A DNA stretch of 64,000 nucleotides from Osedax fenrisi (Eukaryota > Annelida > Polychaeta > Sabellida > Siboglinidae), in assembly GCA_964019155.1 (NCBI GenBank), contig OZ025244.1:13227513-13291512 (forward strand), read 5' to 3'. This document shows positions 12,313 through 22,709 of the stretch, one piece after another. A program made the translations under genes and the position numbers. Within the stretch, counting starts at the first letter, position 1. Every line of letters begins with the position of its first letter. The notes under the pieces were generated by a model. It worked only from the letters and a program-made list of their open reading frames with translations, was not told the DNA's origin and searched no databases.

Positions 12313-14265
12313 TTTAGTTTGTATAGATTTAAACCTAAATATATATATTAAATTGGTTTAAAATATAACTTTATATTCTATATTTATATTCCATTTGATA
12401 CTTTAGTTATTATCTTATAATATTGTACTTAGTTTTCAATAGAAATTCATAAATCTATTAAAATGCCTATGAAAGAGATATCATCTGATTATTATATTGC
12501 ACGGAGAGATGAACGTATCTTCAATTTCTATAGTTTTGATCAAGTTAATTTTGTCCATTTTGAATCATAATTTGAATCATTGTCATTCATTCTATTTTGT
12601 TATTCATTTTCTATTTATTTGTGTTTGTTTTTATTATCTAATGACGCCTATAATCACCATGTGTTTTTGAAGTCATGATAAACCATTTTATTATTATTAT
12701 TTATTATTGTTATCATTGTTGTATTTCTTAACTATTATACTATGAATATAGGTTCATACATATCGTTTATTAGTGATAAATAATGTAAGAAATGTAATAT
12801 ATAGTTCATGATACTTGTAATTCTATTAACTTTAAACCATGTTCCATACATTCTAAATGGGAATATAATGTTTATTCGTTTATATTAATATTAACAATAT
12901 TACATTCGGGTAAATAATATTGTCTCTACCATTGTCTATATATAGACTGCTAATTATTAACTATACTAGTCAGTTGTATTGATTAAAATAAAAAAACTAT
13001 GATATTCGGATTTTTTCACTAATCTCTCATTTGCTTTATTTATTGCTTACATTTCCGATATATGGATCAATTAAATAATGTAACAGACTACACTTATGAA
13101 TACAGATACTGTTATTGGTAACACCATACTGATTCAGCTTCATCTATCGTGTTGGAAATCGAGGAATGTGATATAGTATTACAATAATATTATTTAATAA
13201 TAATGTTATTGAAATATAGTTAATAGTATATACATTATAGAAGACATGATTACGTTATTATTAAAATGTATAATATAACAGTAAAATATAAATGACAATA
13301 AAAAGTATTTTTAATTGTATACCATTGTTACCCTGCTATATAAATACCTAATATAACCTCTATAACCTCTATAACCTCAGAGGTTATAGGAGGATTTGGC
13401 TATATGCACACCGCCCTCTGTTTACGTATTTCGTATAGGTTGCATAGTTGTGTGGTCATCGATAATTTGAGTTTTAGTTATATTCACTGATGTGGTTTGG
13501 TTGGGTTTAAATAAGTTTTAATATTGGTACGTTTTTTATATGAATTACATCCCGAATGAGCCTATAAAAGCATATTAATAAAAAATATTATATATGCAAT
13601 ACAAATATAGTTTAAACATAACAAAATGTTTATAAAATATAGCAATATATATATTACTATATACTATAGTATATAAATTATATAAACTATACGAAGATAG
13701 GTAGCCTAAATATACTTATACTATCAGATAATAAAAATAAAAATGTATGTAGATTATAAAAATAATATGATAAATGTAGTTTATAAAAAAGTAAACAAAT
13801 TATTTAATCCACGGGAAAATATACTTATTTATACTAAAAAAGAATAAATCATTAACATAACAATATAAGAGCTGATACGGGTGAAGCCATGCCCCAACCG
13901 CCTAGTACATTATATAGAATAATCTAGTCCTCTTTAAAAACAATTTATTAATATTAATCATATATATATATATATATACCATAAATATACTATACGTAAA
14001 TAATTACAACCAGACATAGATATGTATTGTGGATGTTTCGTTTCGTTCCGTTTCGCTACTACTATAGTATAAGAAGTATGCTTCTGATTATATTTGCCTC
14101 GATACTATAATACCTCTCTACGTATACAGTATGCATATCGTATATGTATATATATATATATACGTGACATATATTATATACCTATGCCACGTGTATAATA
14201 CATACCGTATACGAATATGATATATATGCCACTTATAGAATATCGAAGAGTACCCTCGTTGTGAG
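9951..14265. other. AT-rich gene-free stretch
   Basis: No coding signal on either strand. It holds (TA)n arrays at 10005-10025, 10658-10681 and 12252-12310, a small foldback at 11806-11933 (ACCAAATATATTATGAAA and its inverse), a short palindrome of CCTCTATAACCTC near 13360-13393, and long runs of A+T. A GC-richer patch at 10190-10280 has an open minus frame but no recognisable protein. Confidence 0.6.
12252..12310. repeat. (TA)n microsatellite
   Basis: About 29 TA units without interruption. Confidence 0.95.
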
Positions 14266-14451
14266 TAGGGGCGCTGCAACAGGGGGGGGGGGTGGGGCGG
14301 GGGGATATGCCCCCCCCCCAACTTTAAAATCTAGGTGGACCTCTTATGTATTGGCCCCCCCACTTTTACCACACAATTTATTTTGATTGGTTGGTCCCCC
14401 TATAAGGTTTGTATACATATGTATACAAACAAAATCGTTCCAGCGCCCATC
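14266..14451. mobile_element. GC-rich MITE, copy 2
   Basis: Inverted ends: TAGGGGCGCTGCAAC at the left and GTTCCAGCGCCCAT at the right. The interior has the same G-run, C-run and ACTTTAAAATCTAGG blocks as 2676-2811. A 30-bp palindrome (GGTTTGTATACATATG and inverse) has been added at 14405-14432. It sits about 120 bp upstream of the globin start codon, so it could lie within or beside the globin promoter. Confidence 0.7.
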
Positions 14452-14569
14452 TCTGTGAGAATAGATAGTATACACTACCTATAGGTAATATTTACTCTCC
14501 TTTGAGCAGAAATCGTATTCGCTAACTTATATTGGCTTCCGAACTCAATAAACTATTGTCTACACAGCT

Positions 14570-14760
14570 ATGCATTCCGGGTACTATATCGTGTCGCTAC
14601 TACTGCTATGCGTGACCTTGACCTCTCTGTCCGGTTCCTACATCAACGACAACTGCACGAAGAGAGACGCGGCCATCGTTACCCGACAATGGAACGAGGC
14701 GTTCGGACACCAGACTTCGGATGCCACGATATACGTGGTCGGCTATATGGTATTCGCTCC
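14570..14760 (+). CDS. Extracellular globin, exon 1
   Basis: The first of three exons (14570-14760, 17706-17922, 22489-22635) giving a protein of 184 residues. Its role would be oxygen transport as a subunit of a secreted, disulfide-linked annelid haemoglobin. This exon codes the start Met, a signal peptide (hydrophobic core IVSLLLLCVTLTSL), a mature N-terminus with NDNCTKRD whose Cys is the conserved one, and the A helix with the hallmark Trp in TRQWNEAFG. The exon ends after the second base of a codon (phase 2) at GCTCC|GTTAGT. That matches the B12.2 intron of annelid extracellular globins, and the aligned residues then run on into exon 2 without a gap. The mature chain has no third cysteine. 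NCT is a possible glycosylation sequon. The GC content is far above the flanking DNA. Confidence 0.92.
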
Positions 14761-14825
14761 GTTAGTAACCGCACCGCACACTGCACACCGCACACCGCAT
14801 AATAGGTATCGTCATGACACCTTAC

Positions 14826-14860
14826 CATTCGATCCGATAGTAACCGCACATCGCACACTA
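14826..14860 (+). repeat. Diverged duplicate of the exon 1 splice-donor region
   Basis: CATTCGATCCGATAGTAACC repeats the exon 1 end and intron start (TATTCGCTCCGTTAGTAACC at 14751-14770), about 75 bp downstream. In the duplicate the GT has become GA, so it cannot act as a donor. The sequence GCACACTGCACACCGCAC between them is itself repetitive. Confidence 0.6.
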
Positions 14861-15848
14861 TGCATATACCAGTGCCTTTTTTAAAGTTTTTTTGTGTGCA
14901 ACTGCCACCAACTATTATTTCCCCCCCCCCCCATTTTTGAATTGTTGCCTACACAAAAAATCAGAATTTTTCATAATCAATTATATCATATGATATATAT
15001 CATGACTATATCATGACTATATCATGACTATTATTTATTTAGTATAAACCAGTAGGAGGTGTATTTTATTAGGTAGTTTATCATATTATATACTGTTTTT
15101 TACATACTTATTTTAGAAATTTCCCTTCCAATTTCTAAAGGCAAATTTAAAAAGTCACAGCCGTGTACCGAATCGTAAACTCTGCACCGTACTTTATCAG
15201 TCGAACCTCTGGTTCATTATCACTCATGCGCTACGCTCGTGGTTCGCACTTTTTATAAGCACATTTTCATAACTATAATTTGTATATGCACATTTTGTAT
15301 TACTATACTTTTTATAAGCACATTAACAAACCTGGATATTAAGCAAAATATAAATATACGTATTTCCCTGGATTAGTGAATTACATTAATATTCATATTT
15401 ATATTAAAAACTGTATTTTTAAAAGACATTATATAATATAATACTAATTAATTGGATCTACTTTTCTTACGCGCAAAAGTCTATATTATCAATATTTTAT
15501 AAATTGTTGATTATATTTATTTTAATTTAATTGAGGATTTATTTTAATGCCATTTCATAATTATATTGTATACTTAATTTTAAAGTATAACATTCTATAT
15601 AAATAAATACATTTACATCGATAAGTATAACACAGATACTTGAAATATTATATAAAATTTATATTCTTAATTTATAAAATATATCAACATTTATAATAAA
15701 AATAACATAATAGGTAATACATGTTTAAATAAATTAGGTGAAAGTAATAGGTCATAATTTCTAAATAAATAATAATTATTATATTAATTTATTATTAATA
15801 GATTTCACATATATACACATACATACATATATACCTATTAGTACATAT

Positions 15849-15856
<8 letters not shown>

Positions 15857-15898
<42 letters not shown>
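15857..15898. repeat. (TA)n microsatellite
   Basis: About 21 TA units flanked by CA- and GTACATA-type repeats. Confidence 0.95.
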
Positions 15899-15903
<5 letters not shown>

Positions 15904-16253
15904 TATACATATATATACATATAAAAACAAATGATACAAACTATACTCTCACAATTGTTGACATTAAAACTATAAACAATATACAGTCCGCTATAAATAG
16001 ACACATACATATATACCACAGTTCGTACTTCGTCATACCGTATATAGCGAATAAGGAGGATACTATAGTATGCTATAGTACGTATTATACCCGATGATGT
16101 AATCTACCGTAATAACCCTTAACGGTGACTTCACGCAGTTTGATCCAACTGCAGAATCATCAGTGTTACATGTCACGTATATTGATATACTGGATTACTG
16201 ATGGAGTATGATTTACATAGAGAGTGAGAGATGATGATAGAAAGAGTTACAGA

Positions 16254-16290
<37 letters not shown>

Positions 16291-16337
16291 TGAGAAAGAA
16301 AGAGGAGTTAGAGAGAGAGAAATGGAGATATATACTA

Positions 16338-16785
16338 TTATTATTATGATTATTATTAAATAGTTTACTGACTATAAAATATCATATGTTTATCGGCGTC
16401 ATATAATATAATAATAATGAAGGTAATAACAATTTTAACATAAGTAAATATAAGAATAATAACAAGAACAATATTAAATAATGCATGCATTATAACTGCA
16501 GTTATAAAGAAATAAAATAGTTATATACTTTATGTTTAAATAAATGTTCAGACTCAGTTGATCTGATGTGAGCTGGCAATGCCTTCCAACACTTTGGAGC
16601 TGCGACTGTAAATGCCGATTCGGCGTATACTGTCGTAGTGATAGGTTGATGGAGCACAATATATGAGGTAAAACGATGAGGTCTATTATCCGAGCGTAAA
16701 GTAATGACATTAGCGAGATATTCAGCTGAATCACCTGAATCAAGCCAGCATTAGGGATGGTTTGATAAATGGATCGATGCGTTAT
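16338..16785 (-). mobile_element. 5'-truncated LINE, 3' end only
   Basis: The + strand TTATTAAATAGTTTACTGAC and TTTATCGGCGTCATAT match the 3' end of the LINE at 5909-9950 (ATTAAATAGTTTATTGAC, TTTATCGGCGTCATAT). Its open minus frame (16474-16743) corresponds to the diverged RT C-terminus. It lies inside globin intron 1, antisense to the gene. Purine-rich GAGAGA repeats flank both sides. Confidence 0.8.
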
Positions 16786-16991
16786 ATAAAGGATATATAT
16801 AGAGAGAGAAAGAAAGTGTGAGAGATAGAGAGTTAATTTTGATATTTTCCCACAACTGTTCCTATTTAAATATACATTTTGTAATGATCCGAATTAGTAA
16901 TGAACTTTTTAATAAAAATAATAAAATAAATTATTATTTGATTTTTTTATATTTATAATTTAACAGATATATTATATTTTATATTTTATTT

Positions 16992-17299
16992 TATTTGGTG
17001 GAGTCATTTCATCCCATCCAGGAACTTAAATAAAGTTTTCATTTATAACCACATGGCTCTATAGATTTATAGATATATAGATTTATAGAGCTTTATCTAT
17101 AGATACATTATAATGTCCCATTTGAAGCCGCTCTCAAGTTAAAGAGAGCCGATCATTTATGTATACACAATTATATAAGATCACTTCTAAATATTATTTG
17201 AAGACGTATTGTAATGGTGCGGACGAAGCTTGAACACGCGACCTACTTCTTGTGTGCCTGACACCTTATAAGGCTATAACCAACTGAGCCACATTATAT

Positions 17300-17353
<54 letters not shown>

Positions 17354-17618
17354 TGTGTGGCTCAGTGGCTAAGGCGTCAGACACACAAGCAGTAGGACAC
17401 GAGTTCGACCCTCGTCCGGACCATTAATTAATTTTATAAAATGGGTCTTAAAATATTATTTAGAAGTGATCTTATATAATTGTGTATAGATAAATTATCG
17501 GCTCTCGTTAAAACCATGGATGCCTTAATATGAGAGCGGCTTCGAAGGGACATTAGAGCCATATAAGTGAAAACTTCATCTAAGTTCCTGGATGGGATGA
17601 AATGACGCCACCAAATAA
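16992..17618. mobile_element. Inverted pair of tRNA-derived SINE-like units around (TA)n
   Basis: The outer ends are inverse copies (TTTGGTGGAGTCATTTCATC at the left; GATGAAATGACGCCACCAAA at the right). Inside each arm is a tRNA-like head with A-box TGGCTCAGT and B-box GTTCGACCC or GTTCAAGCTTC: 17352-17424 on + and about 17216-17296 on -. The heads face each other across a pure TA array. The acceptor stem of the + head does not pair properly, so it is not a working tRNA gene. A single related unit is at 27640-27870. Confidence 0.7.
17303..17350. repeat. (TA)n microsatellite at centre of SINE-like inverted pair
   Basis: About 24 TA units exactly between the two tRNA-like heads. Confidence 0.95.
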
Positions 17619-17705
17619 AAATAACAATAACAATATATATATATATATACCTAGTTATATATACTATATTTACTACACGTATACTATGCTACATTTCGCC
17701 GCCAG

Positions 17706-17922
17706 GTTGTACTACGGTGATCCGGCTGTGGCTCGTCTGTTGCATCGCGTCGGGTCAAAGGGCATGCAGTCGCCCAAGTTCGAAGCCCATCTGATGCGCG
17801 TGTTCAACATGATAGGCGTACTGATTAACTCGCTACAGAACGAGCAGCTAGTGGAACAGCTGACCAATAGATTGAGGCGGGAGCATCAGGCCAGACGAGG
17901 AATGCGACCCGAGTATATGATG
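17706..17922 (+). CDS. Extracellular globin, exon 2 (haem pocket)
   Basis: 217 bp from CCAG|G to ATGATG|GTTTAC, entering in phase 2 and leaving in phase 0; the exit matches the G7.0 intron of annelid globins. It carries the C to F helices. SPKFEAHLMRV holds distal His E7 and Val E11, and RREHQARRGMRPEY holds proximal His F8, 32 residues after E7 as in annelid extracellular chains. DP at the start of the CD region and RV after it align with the family, but the CD1 position, almost always Phe in globins, reads Leu here (ARLLHRV). The open frame runs 27 bases past the donor to a TAA, so retention of intron 2 would end the protein there. Confidence 0.92.
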
Positions 17923-17964
17923 GTTTACACCCAGGGGGCGGGTTGTTAATCGAGCGGTTTCAAC

Positions 17965-18180
17965 GCGGGTTCATTGGGGGATTCACGGTGGTTTAACTCG
18001 GTATATGGATTTGTATATTTATAATGTTTTACTTTGGGTAATTAATGTACTATTCTGTACGGATGACCTACTTATACTATACACAGAATAGTACATAAAT
18101 GACCCAAAGTACACATTTGTAAATATACAAATGCATATATCGAGTTAAACCCTTATGAAGCCCTCAACTAAACCACCAAT
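17965..18180. repeat. Foldback (hairpin) element
   Basis: GGTGGTTTAACTCG, TTGTATATTTA, TACTTTGGGT and ACTATTCTGT in the left arm recur as inverse copies ACAGAATAGT, ACCCAAAGTA, TAAATATACAA and CGAGTTAAAC in the right arm, with a short loop around 18060-18080. It starts only about 40 bp past the globin exon 2 donor. Confidence 0.75.
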
Positions 18181-18202
18181 TAACCCCACAATATATGGTA
18201 TA

Positions 18203-18204
<2 letters not shown>

Positions 18205-18279
<75 letters not shown>
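18205..18279. repeat. (TA)n microsatellite
   Basis: About 37 TA units, the longest uninterrupted array in the window. Confidence 0.95.
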
Positions 18280-18282
<3 letters not shown>

Positions 18283-19493
18283 TAATGTACATATTTTTAA
18301 TGTACATATTTGATATATATGAGCTTTTATTATATAATATAAATATCCAAATTGCAATTTTTTTCTGTAGATTTTTTCTGTAATTTATTATATTTTTACA
18401 TTTAATTATTTTTGTTAATATGTATTCATCAGTATCTTCATTTAAATTTTATAGTGATAATAGAGACTTCTTTCATTTTCTATATTTATATTTGTATATG
18501 TATATTTTTGTTTATGTAGGTATGTTTGTATGGGTGAACCTATATATATGTATATGTATTTGTGTGTGTGTGCATTTGTATATGCGTGTATTAATGTACG
18601 TATGTGTGTATATGTGTATATATATGTATATGTATATTCATATATATTTTATGGAAATAATATATTGATATGACAATATCGTTGTTTTATTGAATAACTC
18701 ATTATTTATTTATATAATTTTATCAAATACACTGTTAGAAATAAATGGTATAACATTGATTAAAAAATGGTATAACCCCGTGGCGTCCTGGTATACCATT
18801 TACGGTATAACTAATTAAAAAAGTTATACCATATTTTATAAAAAGTTATACCATATTTTATATAAAGTTATACCATAATTTATACCATATATTATATAAA
18901 GTTATACCATATTTTATAAAAAGTTATACCATATTTGATATAAAGTTATACCATAATTTATTAAAATTTATACCATATATTATATAAAGTTATACCATAA
19001 TTTATTAAAAGTTATACTATATTTTATTTAAAGTTATACCATAATTTATTAAAATGTATACCATATATTATATAAAGTTATATCATAATTTATTAAAAGT
19101 TATACAATATTTTATTTAAATTTATACCAGTATTTATAATAACTTACTATTCTATATTATTAATATATGGAATCGACATTTATAATGATAATTTATTTTC
19201 TAAAAACCGCATATTTTGGTGTAACAATATTGTTAATTAACAGATACATTTTAAAATAAATAACGTGATACAAAATTACATAAACAATTAATGTTTGTAG
19301 GACATGTTATGAAACAAATAAAATTAACAATACCATTTAATAAAATACGAAATAAATTATTTTGAACGAAAACCAAACAATTATCGACACACATAATAAG
19401 CATCTTCTTTTCTGATATATGGAGTCATTATTTCCTGCAATTAAAATTCAAATATGTATATAAGTAATATGTATATAAGTAATATGTATATAT

Positions 19494-19502
<9 letters not shown>

Positions 19503-19552
<50 letters not shown>
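19503..19552. repeat. (TA)n microsatellite
   Basis: About 25 TA units. Confidence 0.95.
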
Positions 19553-19555
<3 letters not shown>

Positions 19556-20006
19556 TACTAGAGTATATAATAATATTGTATATTATATAGTTGTACAAAT
19601 ATGTATATTATAAGAAACTTTATACAGTTAATATCATATATGATAATACTATATAAAGTATACTTTAGATTTGTAATTAGAAAAATCCAATATATTATAT
19701 TAATTGCTGCAGTTATATATATATAATAAGGTATACTATACTTTTGAATTAGCATACGAAAAATCATAAAATAACTATTATATTAAATCTATATAGTAAT
19801 TATTTGTATTAAGTAATTATTAAGTAACCTTATCTTTATTTTCAATATAAATTCATTTTTCAATAATTCGCAAACTCCCATCATAAAATATAAGATTCCC
19901 GCATCTATTTTAGGAAATATTATATTATATATTTAATTATACACTTTTTAATCTATATTTGATTAAGGATATAAGGATATTGATAATATGTGTACAACAG
20001 TTAACA

Positions 20007-20054
<48 letters not shown>

Positions 20055-20817
20055 ATTAGTAATATTATTTAAATTTAATTACATTGTGTGTTAAAAATAA
20101 AATAAATAATTGACCATATATGTATATATATAATATACAATCCATGGACTAATAAAATATAATTGCATATTTATTTTATATAGATATTTAACTAATGTTA
20201 TTAATTAGATAACTAAATTACCTGTTTGATCAGTTTTCCTAGTAGCGCTACATCAATATATTCGTTTATATATTTTTGTATATACGTTATATGCTTTATC
20301 ATACCCATCAACTCACTATTCCTCTCCGGCAGTTTTTATAATATTTTAAATGAAATTTAAAATTCTGAAAATAATTCATCAGTTTCCTGCATATTAATAT
20401 ATAGCATATAGTTATCATGACTTTATAATATATATATATATGTAATAAAGTGAATGTTCTAATACAGTTTATTAATCAAAGCAAAGACCTGTTGAACATA
20501 ATAATAATATAACATAATATTAATAATAATAATAATAATAGTACCTACCCGATGAGATGCAGACCGAAGAATGAGGCAATCTCACCGAGTGGAATTTATT
20601 CTATAGAAAAATAACGAAATATACTTTACAGACGATAACAATATAAAGTACCAGAAAAACAAACATTTACATGGCATTGGCTATGAAATTAATACAGAGC
20701 GAGACACCGAAATCTAGTTTAAAGTTGTTATGTAGATAAATCGATTTATGTTACATAATGCTAAATAGATTAAAATGTATATTACATTAATCGATATATA
20801 TACAACTTTGACGTTAT

Positions 20818-20819
<2 letters not shown>

Positions 20820-20867
<48 letters not shown>
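20820..20867. repeat. (TA)n microsatellite
   Basis: About 24 TA units. Confidence 0.95.
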
Positions 20868-20871
<4 letters not shown>

Positions 20872-20977
20872 TATAATTATATTCTAACAATTTAATTATA
20901 TATTATAAATAATATATAAATATAGTATAAAATTATATATTATAAAACTTTTATATTATTATATATAATATTATATA

Positions 20978-21013
<36 letters not shown>

Positions 21014-21926
21014 AGTATAAATACCTTATGTATATTGTAATGTGTTGAAAAATAAATGCTTCTCATGTTTAGTATAGATGGACATAGAATATGTTAATAA
21101 ATAAAATGGAATTATGTATATATATATATATATATATATATACTCGTATAATTATAAGTATTTGTATATAAAATATAGGAAATGTGTATATGTATACATA
21201 TTTCCCTATGGGGAATCTATATAGTTTCTGAAAACCAGTTTAATTGTAATTAGAAGCAATAAATGCTATGTCTATAATAATATAACACAACAATAAGTAG
21301 ACTGTTATATTAAGGATATTATGAAGGATACTATTATGAATTATATTTCTTATACATTTTATTTTCAATCAAATATAAACTTAATTTTAAAATGTTATGG
21401 TATAACTGGTATTTCCATATTGTATACCATATAATTCATAAAGTTATACCATTATATTTAATAGCTAATGGTATAGCTAAAAATTACGAATGTTATACCA
21501 TATAATTCGTAATCTTATACCATTTAAATTAAGTTATATGGTATAACTAAAAAAAACAAATGTTATACTATATAATTTGTGATCTTATACCATTTCAATT
21601 AAGCTATATAGTATAACTAAAAAAATCAAATGCTATACCATATAATATGTGATCTTATACCATTTAACGTAATTGTATGGTATATCTCGTATTTCCATAT
21701 GTTATACCGTATAATTCATAATGTTATACCCTTATTTTTAACAGTGTAAGATTGCATCCTTTTAGTTATTTTTTTTTAGTTTTGTAAAAATTTATCAAAT
21801 TGCCTATTATTTTTTATCATATATATTTGTATAATTATTTTCCATTCTCGAATAATTAACAGGGTAGAACTAGATAAGCCTTGCTTTTTTTCTACCTAGT
21901 AGTTCGCTACATCTTCTGAGTTATAG

Positions 21927-21966
<40 letters not shown>

Positions 21967-22293
21967 TTATAAGATAGAGCTTATTCGCTTATAATATGTG
22001 CGACATAATATAAGTAATTATTTAAACGTTAATGAATGTTTGTTCACATTATCAAACTGAAACCTGTATTTACAGAACTAACGTAAGCGTAATTAAGATT
22101 GATTACATACTATCTATCTGTTATAATACTTTATTTATTCGGGGACCTATAGGTATAGTATAGTATACTATAGTATGCAAGCGATATTATTAAAAACCTA
22201 AATAATATATTTTAATATTGGTTCGATAATTATATATATATATATAAATATATAATATATATATGAATATGTCATATTATTATATTTAATAGA

Positions 22294-22324
<31 letters not shown>

Positions 22325-22488
22325 TACCCTACTGTAAGCATAGCTTACGAAATAATCTATAGTACACTCCTTTAAGCATAAATTGCATTTCGGTGTCTAT
22401 ACTCAATAAACTATTTTCAATTAATTTCAATTACATATATACATACATATATATATATAATTATAATAAAATACCTATTGAATGTCAG

Positions 22489-22635
22489 TTTTTAATGGAC
22501 GGCCTAAAGAATCTGATGCCGCGGATAATCTCCGACTTCAACGAGGACGTGTTCAACAATTGTCTGGTGCCCATCGCCATGGAGATAGCTACCCCGCCAC
22601 CCAACCCCGTCGCGTACGCCAACAACGAATATTAA
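22489..22635 (+). CDS. Extracellular globin, exon 3
   Basis: Begins in phase 0 after ATGTCAG and runs 49 codons to TAA. It codes the G and H helices: FLMDGLKNLMPRIISDFNED, then FNNCLVPIAME, whose Cys is the expected partner of the N-terminal Cys in NDNC for the intrachain disulfide. The chain has a Pro-rich tail (ATPPPNPVAYANNEY), longer than in typical chains, which mostly end soon after the H helix. High GC content and in-phase joining to exon 2 support it. Confidence 0.92.
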   Translation, partial: FLMDGLKNLMPRIISDFNEDVFNNCLVPIAMEIATPPPNPVAYANNEY

Positions 22636-22702
22636 CCCCGCTCGTGACCTACTAACCTTGACCTTGACATCGTCCTTACCGTCGAGTTAATCGAGTTTAC
22701 CT

Positions 22703-22708
22703 AATAAA
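22703..22708 (+). promoter_or_regulatory. Globin poly(A) signal
   Basis: AATAAA about 70 bp after the globin stop codon, in the expected position for 3' end formation. Confidence 0.6.
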
Positions 22709-22709
22709 A

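Larger units (their letters stand above)
14761..17705 (+). other. Globin intron 1
   Basis: About 2.9 kb. It begins GTTAGT and ends CGCCAG. Contents: a degenerate second copy of the donor region at 14826-14856, a C-run at 14922-14932, (TA)n arrays at 15857-15898 and 16256-16287, a LINE 3' fragment (16338-16785), and the SINE-like inverted pair (16992-17618). No extra exon is visible. Confidence 0.85.
18730..21746. mobile_element. 3-kb TIR element with GTTATACCATA subterminal repeats
   Basis: The left end CACTGTTAGAAATAAATGG followed by TATAAC is inverted at the right end as GTTATACCC TTATTTTTAACAGTG, with TA outside both ends. The first 400 bp is a string of GTTATACCATATTTTATA-type units of about 20-30 bp. 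The last 340 bp holds the same motif on both strands (TTATACCAT and ATGGTATAA). The centre (19140-21390) is AT-rich with TA arrays, a GC-richer patch near 20545-20590 and no transposase-like frame, so it is non-autonomous. A stray end-like piece lies at 40745-40765. Confidence 0.7.
17923..22488 (+). other. Globin intron 2
   Basis: About 4.6 kb, starting GTTTAC and ending ATGTCAG. Contents: a foldback (17965-18180), a 75-bp TA array, a 3-kb TIR element (18730-21746) and several more TA arrays. No further exon is seen. Confidence 0.85.

Noticed and set aside
14608..14802. Second + frame over globin exon 1
   Set aside because: Out-of-frame shadow of the globin exon.
17352..17424. Possible tRNA gene on the + strand
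   Set aside because: A-box and B-box are good, but the acceptor stem does not pair and the unit is part of a dispersed inverted repeat, so it is a tRNA-derived SINE-like head.
18195..18668. Open frames of Tyr-Ile repeats and a Met/Tyr/Val-rich frame
   Set aside because: Translation of (TA)n and GTATAT-type microsatellites.
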